DNA of 64,000 nucleotides from Pseudomonas syringae CC1557 (GTDB taxonomy: Bacteria; Pseudomonadota; Gammaproteobacteria; Pseudomonadales; Pseudomonadaceae). The notes beneath the pieces were generated by a model that saw only the letters and a list, made by a program, of their open reading frames with translations, searched no databases and was not told the origin of the DNA. The stretch spans positions 124,001-188,000 of the forward strand of contig NZ_CP007014.1 of the NCBI RefSeq assembly GCF_000452705.1, given 5' to 3'. The position numbers and the translations under genes were made by a program. Below, one piece after another: positions 8,577-15,822 of this stretch (its first letter is position 1; every line of letters begins with the position of its first letter).

Positions 8577-9884
8577 ATGCTGACTTTCCTTGGCTTCGCC
8601 ATGGTTATTGCGTTCATGTACCTGATCATGAGCAAGCGCCTGACTGCGCTGATCGCCCTGATCCTGGTTCCGATCATCTTCGCCCTGTTCGGTGGCTTCG
8701 CGTCGCAGATCGGCCCGATGATGCTGGCAGGTATCACCAAGCTCGCGCCGACCGGCGTGATGCTGATGTTCGCCATTCTGTACTTTGCGCTGATGATCGA
8801 CTCCGGTCTGTTCGACCCGGCCGTGCGCAAGATCCTGAAAATGGTCAAAGGCGACCCGATGCGCATCTCGGTCGGTACTGCGGTACTGGCGTTGGTGGTG
8901 TCTCTCGACGGTGACGGTGCAACCACTTACATGATCTGCGTTGCCGCCATGCTGCCGCTGTACAGCCGCATCGGTATGAGCCCGCGCATCATGGCAGGCC
9001 TGATCATTCTGGCCGGCGGCGTGATGAACATGACTCCCTGGGGCGGCCCGACCGCTCGTGCGGCCAGTGCCCTGCACGTCGATGCCTCCGACATCTTCGT
9101 ACCGATGATCCCGGCCATGCTGGCAGGTGTCGTTGCAATCCTGGCGATTGCCTACTTCTACGGCAAGCGTGAACGCGCCCGTCTGGGTGAACTGCACCTG
9201 CAAGGTGATGAAGTCGACCACAGCGAAATCAGCGTCTCGCAATTCCCTGACGCGCGCCGTCCAAAGCTGATCTGGTTCAACGCAGCCCTGACCCTGGCAC
9301 TGATGGTCGCCCTGATCATGGGCCTGCTGCCCCTGCCGGTCCTGTTCATGATCGCGTTCAGTATCGCGATGATCATCAACTACCCGAACCTGCAAGATCA
9401 GAAGGACCGCGTCTCGGCCCACGCTGGTAGCGTGCTGGCGGTGGTCGGCCTGATCTTCGCGGCCGGTATCTTCACTGGCATCCTGTCCGGTACCGGCATG
9501 GTCGACGCGATGTCGAAAAGCCTGCTGGCGGTGATTCCGGATGCGCTGGGCCCTTACCTCGCGGTCATCACCGCGCTGGTCAGCATGCCGTTCACCTTCT
9601 TCATGTCCAACGACGCGTTCTACTACGGCGTACTGCCAGTGTTGTCCGAAGCCGCTGCCCACTACGGCATCAGCCCGGTGGAAATGGCCCGCGCTTCGAT
9701 TGTCGGTCAACCGGTTCACTTGCTCAGCCCACTGGTGCCATCGACTTACCTGCTGGTTGCTCTGGCCGGTATCGAGTTCGGTGACCATCAGCGCTTCACC
9801 CTGAAATGGGCGATTCTGGTGTGCATGTGCATCCTGGTTGCCGCGCTGCTGATGGGGATCTTCCCGTTCTATAGCAGCATGTAA
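8577..9884 (+). CDS. CitMHS-family citrate (metal-citrate) transporter
   Basis: A 435-residue polytopic membrane protein. It starts with a hydrophobic segment and has about 11-12 predicted helices, with the hallmark DGDGATTYMICVAAMLPLY region (about 112-130) and MNMTPWGGPTARA (about 142-154) of the CitMHS family. A central hydrophilic loop (about 195-225) separates the two halves. Members take up citrate complexed with divalent metals by proton symport. Citrate is abundant in plant apoplast, which fits a plant-associated host, but the metal preference cannot be read from sequence. A strong terminator follows. Confidence 0.88.
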   Translation: MLTFLGFAMVIAFMYLIMSKRLTALIALILVPIIFALFGGFASQIGPMMLAGITKLAPTGVMLMFAILYFALMIDSGLFDPAVRKILKMVKGDPMRISVGTAVLALVVSLDGDGATTYMICVAAMLPLYSRIGMSPRIMAGLIILAGGVMNMTPWGGPTARAASALHVDASDIFVPMIPAMLAGVVAILAIAYFYGKRERARLGELHLQGDEVDHSEISVSQFPDARRPKLIWFNAALTLALMVALIMGLLPLPVLFMIAFSIAMIINYPNLQDQKDRVSAHAGSVLAVVGLIFAAGIFTGILSGTGMVDAMSKSLLAVIPDALGPYLAVITALVSMPFTFFMSNDAFYYGVLPVLSEAAAHYGISPVEMARASIVGQPVHLLSPLVPSTYLLVALAGIEFGDHQRFTLKWAILVCMCILVAALLMGIFPFYSSM

Positions 9885-9906
9885 GCTTCTTTAGCTGCCC
9901 CCAAGG

Positions 9907-9940
9907 CTCGCCGTGACTTGATCGTTGACGGCGAGTTTTT
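9907..9940 (+). terminator. Rho-independent terminator after the citrate transporter
   Basis: CTCGCCGT (9907-9914) pairs with ACGGCGAG (9928-9935) and is followed by five T. The loop sequence (CTTGATCGTTG) resembles the loop of the hairpin downstream of the intact comM gene, so this hairpin may be derived from a duplicated comM terminator (see the comM remnant). Confidence 0.75.
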
Positions 9941-9954
9941 GCGTTTTGGGGGCG

Positions 9955-10068
9955 TCAGTTGGTTGATGGTCGATACAGCAACACCTCGGCCATATGACTG
10001 CGATTAATCGCGTCCACTTGCTCCACATTCGCCAAGCCGCGCGCCACTTTCAGCAGCCTGTGTTGCCG
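9955..10068 (-). pseudogene. Remnant of the comM 3' end (about 37 codons plus stop)
   Basis: Read on the minus strand, this segment translates to a C-terminal tail of comM: HRLLKVARGLANVEQVDAIN, then RSHMAEVLLYRPSTN and a stop. The intact comM at 11063-12556 ends HRLLKVARTLADLEQLDAIN, then RSHLAEALQYRPSTN. The remnant has no upstream coding part because hopY1 ends at 10077. It differs at many synonymous and some replacement positions, so it comes from a diverged comM allele and is not a recent tandem copy. It marks one boundary of the hopY1 insertion. Confidence 0.9.
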
Positions 10069-10076
10069 GGGTCCGA

Positions 10077-10934
10077 TCACAGGTAATTAATGCCCTTGGC
10101 ATTCTTTTCGGTGGCGCTGATCTTCTTGTTGAAGGAGTCTTCACGGCCAGACTGGATGGCATCGAGCACGTCCATGAGCTGTTTACGCGCAGCGTTCCGG
10201 GCTTGCAAGGCAGATTTTGCTTTGAGAAGGGCTTGGGCGCGTTGCATCTCATTTTGATGCTCTCGCATGCTGTTTATGCTCTGAGCAACGCGTTGAGCTG
10301 CATCTTTTGGCCTGGTGAGATCAGGATTATGTGTCTGATGATCACCACAAGCGTTCGCCGCTGTAGGCTCTGTTTGCTGTGCATTGATCCTTGCCCCGTT
10401 CCGTTCTGCTCGGCCAAGCAGCCTCCCGCCGGACTTATCCACACGAGGACTGTCGCGTTGCGCTTGATTCAACGCGACGCCTAACGAGCTAAGCACCGAG
10501 CTTGCAGGTGGCCGCCGAGGTAACGAAGACGAAGCAGAATGGGCTTGCGCCTCTGGCCCAGGCAGCGGTGTAGAGACTGCGTCGGCTGGCGGCTCCCAAG
10601 GATTGAGCTTGCCAGCGCTGTCTTGCATATAAACCCTGACAAGGTTCAAGTCGTGATTAGGGTCGGGCTCAAACCTCAAAACAGGATGGTGCGTCGAGTT
10701 GCGCCCTGAAATGGCCGGGACACCGAACATGTTGTCACCCAGGGAAGCCAACTCGAACAGTTTCCCTTCCTCGATACTGGCGCGGATGTGGTTACCAATG
10801 GAGCAACGCCCCTTATTTAACCATCTCATCGAACCTGCGTTGATCATGCGCGTGGAGTTGGGAATGGCAATTTTGCGTGCGTCTTGAGCGGCCAATCCCT
10901 TGCTGGTGGTTGATGTGAGCGGCGTTATATTCAA
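10077..10934 (-). CDS. hopY1: Type III secreted effector, HopY1 family
   Basis: A 285-residue soluble protein recognised from its N-terminus (MNITPLTSTTSKG), the TRMINAGSMRWLNK block and the C-terminal NKKISATEKNAKGINYL as the Pseudomonas syringae effector HopY1. The start is TTG at 10934 with GGAG eight bases upstream; no ATG fits. The first 20 residues are Ser/Thr-rich with no acidic residue before D18, typical of a type III secretion signal. The C-terminal third is Gln/Ala/Arg-rich and probably helical. An hrp-box promoter lies 26 bases upstream, so expression should need HrpL. The biochemical activity is not evident from sequence. The gene is wedged between duplicated comM ends. Family identity rests on my recall and was not checked by a search. 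Confidence 0.78.
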   Translation of the reverse strand: MNITPLTSTTSKGLAAQDARKIAIPNSTRMINAGSMRWLNKGRCSIGNHIRASIEEGKLFELASLGDNMFGVPAISGRNSTHHPVLRFEPDPNHDLNLVRVYMQDSAGKLNPWEPPADAVSTPLPGPEAQAHSASSSLPRRPPASSVLSSLGVALNQAQRDSPRVDKSGGRLLGRAERNGARINAQQTEPTAANACGDHQTHNPDLTRPKDAAQRVAQSINSMREHQNEMQRAQALLKAKSALQARNAARKQLMDVLDAIQSGREDSFNKKISATEKNAKGINYL

Positions 10935-10959
10935 TGGGTAATCTCCGTTTACTGCCCGC

Positions 10960-10987
10960 TAAGTGGCGATCCGCGATAAGGAGTTCC
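10960..10987 (-). promoter_or_regulatory. hrp box (HrpL-dependent promoter) of hopY1
   Basis: On the minus strand: GGAACT (10987-10982), a 15-base spacer, then CCACTTA (10966-10960). The established HrpL consensus is GGAACC-N15/16-CCACNNA, so this matches at all positions but the last of the -35 element. It ends 26 bases before the hopY1 TTG start. Confidence 0.88.
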
Positions 10988-11010
10988 CATAAAACGCATG
11001 CTCATAGCCC

Positions 11011-11054
11011 AACGGGTTCTCCTTTGGCTTGACCGTTGACGTGGGAGAACCGTT
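11011..11054 (-). terminator. Hairpin downstream of comM
   Basis: GGTTCTCC (11015-11022) pairs perfectly with GGAGAACC (11044-11051), nine bases beyond the comM stop, with a 21-base loop. There is no clear T-run on the minus strand, so termination may be weak. It lies just upstream of the hopY1 promoter. Confidence 0.5.
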
Positions 11055-11180
11055 TGCGGTCGTCAGTTGGTGGAGGGTCGATACTGCAACGCCTCGGCCA
11101 GATGGCTACGATTGATCGCATCCAACTGCTCCAGATCTGCCAGGGTTCGTGCTACTTTCAACAGCCGATGCGCGGCACGC
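11016..11180 (-). repeat. Right copy of the imperfect direct repeat flanking hopY1
   Basis: This is the 3' end and downstream hairpin of the intact comM, the counterpart of the remnant at 9907-10068. The inner limit near 11180 is where similarity to the left copy stops at the remnant's truncated edge. Confidence 0.75.
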
Positions 11181-12556
11181 AGCGACAGGGTCAGACGCTC
11201 GCACGCCGTTTCCAGCCAGCTTTCGTCGGTGCTCGACAGCGCGCAGTATTCACGCAGCCCCGGTAGATCGAGAAACGCATTCGCGCAGCCCTGTCGGCGT
11301 TGTTGGCGTTCGCGTGCCTTAGCCACTACGGCCGCGGCGCTTGCTGTGTTTTCACTGGTGGTCGGGTCGGGGTTGAGGGCTGTGGCTTCACGGGCGACGG
11401 TCAGGTGCAGGTCAATACGGTCCAGCAACGGTCCGGACAGTTTGTTGCGATAGCGCTGCACCTGCTCGGTTGAGCAACGGCAGCGCCCCGTCGGTTCGCC
11501 GAGATATCCACAGGGGCACGGGTTCATCGCTGCCACCAACTGAAACCGCGCCGGAAAGCGCACACGATCCCTCGCACGGGAAATCACGATATGCCCGGAC
11601 TCCAGCGGCTCGCGCAGAACCTCCAGCACACGACGATCAAACTCCGGCAACTCATCAAGGAATAGAACGCCGTGATGCGCCAGTGTGATCTCGCCAGGTT
11701 GCGGACGACTGCCGCCGCCCACCAATGCAGGCCCCGAAGCCGAGTGATGCGGCTGCCGAAACGGCCGCTGCGGCCAACTGGTCAACGGTATCTGACTGGC
11801 GACCGACTGAATCGCCGCCACCTCCAGCGCTTCGTGCTCATCCAGCGGCGGCAACAAACCCGGCAGGCGGCTGGCGAGCAGCGTCTTGCCGGTGCCGGGT
11901 GGCCCGCTGAACAACAGGTTATGCGCCCCTGCAGCGGCAATCACCAGCGCACGCTTCGCAGCGGTCTGGCCCTGCACCTCACTTAAATCCGGGTACGGTT
12001 TTGGCTGGTGCAGCAGACCGCTGGACTGATAAGGCGCAATCACTGTGCGCCCGTTGAAATGCCCGACCAGCTCCAGCAGGTGATTCACCGCGATCACTCG
12101 CAACCCGGACGCCAGACAGGCCTCCTCGGCATTCACTGCCGGAATAATCAACGTCCGCTCCGCTGCACGCGCCGCCAGCGCAGCAGGCAGCACCCCCTGA
12201 ATAGGTCGAAGAGCCCCCGACAGCGCCAGCTCGCCGAGACACTCGACATCCTGCAACGCAACCAACGGGATCTGCCCGCTGGCGGCCAGCAAACCCAGCG
12301 CAATGGCCAGATCGAAGCGACCACCATCCTTGGGCAAATCAGCCGGCGCAAGGTTGAGCGTGATACGCCGCGCTGGAAAATCCAGCCCGGAATTGAGAAT
12401 CGCACTGCGCACCCGGTCCTTGCTCTCCTTGACCGCGCCCTCAGGTAAACCCACCAGCGTCAGGGCGGGCAGGCCATTGGTCAAATGCGCTTCAACCGTA
12501 ACCGCCGGGGCTTCCACCCCGACTTGGGCACGACTATGGACGATAGCCAGCGACAT
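11063..12556 (-). CDS. comM: ComM-like YifB/magnesium-chelatase-family AAA+ ATPase
   Basis: A 497-residue protein of normal length. An N-terminal Lon-protease-like fold (about 1-170) is followed by the Mg-chelatase-type AAA+ module with Walker A GPPGTGKTLLA (about residue 220), Walker B FLDELPEF and a C-terminal lid ending YRPSTN. ComM is a hexameric helicase that promotes branch migration during integration of transforming DNA in Vibrio and Acinetobacter; that role is inferred here by homology. In other pseudomonads the next gene upstream is ubiK; here they are 12.6 kb apart. Confidence 0.93.
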   Translation of the reverse strand: MSLAIVHSRAQVGVEAPAVTVEAHLTNGLPALTLVGLPEGAVKESKDRVRSAILNSGLDFPARRITLNLAPADLPKDGGRFDLAIALGLLAASGQIPLVALQDVECLGELALSGALRPIQGVLPAALAARAAERTLIIPAVNAEEACLASGLRVIAVNHLLELVGHFNGRTVIAPYQSSGLLHQPKPYPDLSEVQGQTAAKRALVIAAAGAHNLLFSGPPGTGKTLLASRLPGLLPPLDEHEALEVAAIQSVASQIPLTSWPQRPFRQPHHSASGPALVGGGSRPQPGEITLAHHGVLFLDELPEFDRRVLEVLREPLESGHIVISRARDRVRFPARFQLVAAMNPCPCGYLGEPTGRCRCSTEQVQRYRNKLSGPLLDRIDLHLTVAREATALNPDPTTSENTASAAAVVAKARERQQRRQGCANAFLDLPGLREYCALSSTDESWLETACERLTLSLRAAHRLLKVARTLADLEQLDAINRSHLAEALQYRPSTN

Positions 12557-12771
12557 GGATCATTCCTTGATATGAGCGATGGGCGGGTATGGTGCTTTAT
12601 TTGTGGGGAGAGGGTGGGTGGGGAATGGATACAGGGTGTGAGTTGAGATCCGAACAGCCCGCAGGCGCAACGCACGTATATGTCCATGCTGTCTCGCTGC
12701 GTGGGGCACTTGTCAACACGCAGCATTGAGCGGTGGCTGTCAGGCGATTGGAAGGCCCATCCGATAAGCAC

Positions 12772-13263
12772 TCAAACCTTCACAAGACGTGTGTCCAAAC
12801 CAAAGCGTTCCTGATGGATCACACGATACTTGCCTTTGGCCAGCTCGCAGCTGATCAGCAAATTCCAGGAGTGGCGTGTGACAGCAGACGGGATCAGTAC
12901 AAATGGATGCCTGGCCAAAAGGGCGTCTGTAAACTTCTGTTGGTTCGGTGACGCAGATGCGCTCGTCAGCCAGACAGGATTGGGAACGTCCTCGGGCTGT
13001 ACCGTCTTGATGAGGCTCTGATCAAGTACTTCAAAACAGGTGAGTACGTGCGGCACGGTATCCAGCGCGTCAAAGCCGGCGTGCACCGCTACTTCCAGAA
13101 TGGCAGTCGAGGGATCAGCCGAGGCGTAAACAACATATCGACCCGGAGGGTTCCAGCGCCCCCCCAGCTTGTGAGCACCAATGCCGCTGTCCCAACTGTC
13201 CTTGTAGACCTCGCGATCAAGGCGCCATGCGCGCCACGAATCAGTCCAGGGCAATGGATTCAC
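12772..13263 (-). CDS. RES-domain toxin of a RES/Xre toxin-antitoxin pair
   Basis: A 163-residue protein with the RES signature residues visible: Arg36 in GGRWN, Glu57 in STAILEV and Ser126 in LIPSAVTRHSW, plus Tyr46. RES toxins deplete NAD+ in the cell and are held inactive by the cognate Xre-type antitoxin. Its start overlaps the antitoxin stop by four bases (ATGA), the standard antitoxin-first order. No truncation is seen. Confidence 0.9.
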   Translation of the reverse strand: MNPLPWTDSWRAWRLDREVYKDSWDSGIGAHKLGGRWNPPGRYVVYASADPSTAILEVAVHAGFDALDTVPHVLTCFEVLDQSLIKTVQPEDVPNPVWLTSASASPNQQKFTDALLARHPFVLIPSAVTRHSWNLLISCELAKGKYRVIHQERFGLDTRLVKV

Positions 13264-13736
13264 TGATAGACCCCATACTCGATGCGCTCCAGGTAGTCTT
13301 CGACGGCCTGAAACCCGATGGGGTTATCGATAACGTCCAGCGGTACGTCGCCGTCCAGGTATTTGCAGGGGCGCCCGAGCCACTCCTCTGCAAGCTTCTG
13401 AGTACCGAAGACATTGATGGCGTGTTCCAGAACCTTTGCATACTGAAACGCTACGGCGCTCTGTTGGGAGTTGAGGTGTGCAGGCTGCTTGCTGCTGCCC
13501 TGACGCTGGATCGTCCTTATGGACTTGCCCACGATGCGGCTCATGACCTTATTCGTCGAATAAAGATCAGAGATCGACAGCATGTCCTGTACGTCTTTCA
13601 GTTCGAAACCCTTGACCGTCAGCCTGTAGACCATGACCTGACTGAGCTGGCCAGCATCAGCCCTGAGCAGGTATTCCGTTGGCCTGCGGGATGTCGGTGC
13701 AGGCTTGACGCCAGGTGTGGTGGCGGAAACCATCAT
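13260..13736 (-). CDS. Xre/MbcA/ParS-type antitoxin of the RES pair
   Basis: The start at 13736 (158 residues) is favoured by GGAGGA five bases upstream; in-frame upstream codons at 13757 and 13766 lack one. An N-terminal DNA-binding domain (about 30-95, with VKGFELKDVQDMLSISD and SIRTIQRQ) is followed by the C-terminal DUF2384 toxin-binding domain (about 100-158, LEHAINVFGTQKLAEEWLGR), which is typical of RES antitoxins. It should neutralise the toxin and repress the shared promoter. Confidence 0.88.
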   Translation of the reverse strand: MMVSATTPGVKPAPTSRRPTEYLLRADAGQLSQVMVYRLTVKGFELKDVQDMLSISDLYSTNKVMSRIVGKSIRTIQRQGSSKQPAHLNSQQSAVAFQYAKVLEHAINVFGTQKLAEEWLGRPCKYLDGDVPLDVIDNPIGFQAVEDYLERIEYGVYQ

Positions 13737-13765
13737 GTGTTCCTCCAGGTGCGACATTTGACGCA

Positions 13766-13785
13766 AGTATAGCGCCGTTTGGCGC
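13766..13785 (-). promoter_or_regulatory. Putative promoter/operator of the RES/Xre operon
   Basis: On the minus strand there is a TATACT -10-like hexamer (13771-13766). Adjacent to it is a perfect GCGCC-GTTT-GGCGC inverted repeat (13772-13785), placed where an autorepressing antitoxin would bind. The assignment is inferred from position and symmetry only. Confidence 0.4.
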
Positions 13786-13916
13786 AGATGGCGCGTAGCA
13801 TTGATACGCTGTAGCAGAGCGCCTTATTCTGGAGGAGTCGATAGAGGGCGTGAACTCGTTATCTGTATGGAATATTGTCCAGATAGGGAAGAGCGGTCTC
13901 TTCCTGTCGTATTACC

Positions 13917-14651
13917 TCAGTAAGGACTCCCCGTCGGCCGCACGACAATCTCACTGACATCCACCCCGTCCGGCTGCTCAATCGCATACACAAGCGCCCG
14001 CGCAATCGCATCCGGACTCAACGCCACCCTCCGAAACCCTTTCATCGCCTCCCGCGCTGTTTCGTCTGAAATCGAGTCCGCAAGTTCTGACTCGACCACG
14101 CCGGGGCAGACGACGGTGACGCGGATCTTGTCGGTTTCTTGCCGAAGGCCATCGGAGATGGCGCGAACAGCAAACTTGGTGGCGCAGTACACCGCTGCGG
14201 TCGGGGAAACAGCGAGGCCGCCGATGGATGAGATGTTGATGACCTGGCCATGCCCCTGCGCTTCCATGCTCGGCAACACAGCGGCAATGCCGTGCAGCAC
14301 GCCGCGCACGTTGACGTCGAGCATCTGGTTCCACTCCGCGATTTTCAGCGCGGCGAGCGGCGACAGGGGCATGACGCCGGCGTTGTTGATGATGACGTCG
14401 ATCTTGCCGAACTCATGTTTGGCGAAGTCTGCAAAGGCTTGCATGTCGAGCGCATCGGTCACGTCCAGCGCGCGGAAGCATGCCGAGCCGCCCTGCGCTT
14501 CGATGTCTGCCGCAAGCGTCTCCAGACGCTCGATGCGCCGAGCGCCCAGTACTACGTGTGCACCCTTGGCGGCGATGAGTCGGGCGGCAGCTTCGCCAAT
14601 GCCGCTGCTGGCGCCTGTGATCAGTACAACCTTGCCTTGAATGTTCGACAT
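13917..14651 (-). CDS. SDR-family NAD(P)-dependent oxidoreductase
   Basis: A 244-residue classical short-chain dehydrogenase. The ATG at 14651 is preferred because it follows GAGG at a workable distance and starts five residues before the first beta strand. The cofactor loop TGASSGIG (about 12-19), NNAG (about 90) and the catalytic YCATK motif with an upstream Ser are all present. An acidic residue is missing after the second strand (GARRIERL), suggesting NADPH preference. It is divergent from an AraC regulator gene 235 bases away that probably controls it. The substrate is unknown. Confidence 0.9.
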   Translation of the reverse strand: MSNIQGKVVLITGASSGIGEAAARLIAAKGAHVVLGARRIERLETLAADIEAQGGSACFRALDVTDALDMQAFADFAKHEFGKIDVIINNAGVMPLSPLAALKIAEWNQMLDVNVRGVLHGIAAVLPSMEAQGHGQVINISSIGGLAVSPTAAVYCATKFAVRAISDGLRQETDKIRVTVVCPGVVESELADSISDETAREAMKGFRRVALSPDAIARALVYAIEQPDGVDVSEIVVRPTGSPY

Positions 14652-14886
14652 GACGGGCTTTCCTCGTGAAGTCATCGTTGGCTCAGTTTCAGCGCGCGGC
14701 TCAAACTGATTGCGATGGTCATGCTACGAGGCGCTCATCACTGCGTGCATGCCGATACCTGCGCGACACTTGCCTATTCCTGTCTGTGGCTCTGCCGAAC
14801 GCGGAATCACTGCACAATGGCCGCTATGATGGAGTTCGATGCAAAGGAACGGCGTGCAGCAACACTGACTTGGGACGGGGTTCTTC

Positions 14887-15804
14887 ATGGATACACACAA
14901 GGCTGCGAGCACTCCGGGCATCGATGTTTGCCGGGCCGAAATCATCCAGTTGCTGACGCAGCGTTTTGCGGCACCCGGTGTCTATGAAACCGCCATTGCG
15001 CCGCTGCACGTTATCCGCTGCGATGCACCGTCCGAGTTGATTCATGTGCTGCATCGGCCAGCCCTTTGCGTGATCGTTCAGGGACGCAAGGAGGTTGCGC
15101 TGGGCGATGAGCAGTATGTGTACGACCCGTTCAGCTACTTGGTCGTCGCGCTGACTGTGCCGGTCGCCGGGCGCGTGCTTGAAGCAAGTGGCGAGGCGCC
15201 CTATCTGTGTATTCGTCTGGATTTCGAACCTGCGAACATTGCCCAACTGATTGCGGAAGCACCCTTGAACGGCGTTCCGGACGAGCCGCAGCGGGGGCTT
15301 TTTCTTGAGCAGATGGATCAGCCATTGCTTGAGACGGTGTTGAGGTTGGTGCGCCTGCTCGACACGCCGCGCGATATCGGCATGCTCGCGCCCCTTGCAC
15401 TTCGGGAGCTGTATTACAGGCTGCTACGCGGCAACAATGGGCGGCGACTCTACGAAATTGCGGTTGGGGATTCACAGACGCATCGCGTTGCGAGGGCGGT
15501 TGATTGGCTGAACAGTCATTACACCGAGCCGCTGCGTATCGACGAACTGGCGCGTCTGGCCAATCTGGGTAATTCGACGCTGCATCACCGTTTCAAGGCG
15601 CTGACCGCCATAAGTCCGTTGCAGTATCAAAAAAAGCTGCGCCTGCAAGAAGCTCGGCGGCTGATCATCAATGAAGGCCTGGATGCCTCCAGTGCCTGCT
15701 ATCGCGTCGGCTATGAAAGCCCTTCGCAATTCAGCCGGGAGTACAGCCGCCAGTTCGGTTGCTCACCTTCGGCGGACTTGAGCCGGGTTCGCCAAGCATT
15801 CTGA
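14887..15804 (+). CDS. AraC-family transcriptional regulator (AraC_N type)
   Basis: A 305-residue regulator. The N-terminal effector-binding domain (about 25-185) is of the AraC_N type, seen from HRPALCVIVQGRKEV and the YDPFSYLVVALTVPV segment. The C-terminal double helix-turn-helix domain (about 205-300) has IDELARLANLGNSTLHHRFK and the AraC signature VGYESPSQFSREYSRQFG. In this subfamily the regulator commonly sits divergent to a short-chain dehydrogenase, as here, and activates it. Confidence 0.92.
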   Translation: MDTHKAASTPGIDVCRAEIIQLLTQRFAAPGVYETAIAPLHVIRCDAPSELIHVLHRPALCVIVQGRKEVALGDEQYVYDPFSYLVVALTVPVAGRVLEASGEAPYLCIRLDFEPANIAQLIAEAPLNGVPDEPQRGLFLEQMDQPLLETVLRLVRLLDTPRDIGMLAPLALRELYYRLLRGNNGRRLYEIAVGDSQTHRVARAVDWLNSHYTEPLRIDELARLANLGNSTLHHRFKALTAISPLQYQKKLRLQEARRLIINEGLDASSACYRVGYESPSQFSREYSRQFGCSPSADLSRVRQAF

Positions 15805-15822
15805 TGCGGCGTGACAAAGGGC

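Larger units (their letters stand above)
9907..10068 (-). repeat. Left copy of an imperfect direct repeat flanking hopY1
   Basis: The stretch includes the comM remnant and about 45 bases downstream of its stop. The right copy at about 11016-11180 is the end of the intact comM with its own downstream hairpin. Both read CTTGA-C/T-CGTTGACG, then the GTCAGTTGGT stop region, then the coding tail. hopY1 and its promoter lie exactly between the two copies. Confidence 0.8.

Noticed and set aside
13801..13916. Possible tRNA or attachment site near the toxin-antitoxin operon
   Set aside because: No cloverleaf could be drawn; only a short GGAAGAG/CTCTTCC inverted repeat is present. No integrase or tRNA duplicate was found in the window to support integration at an att site.
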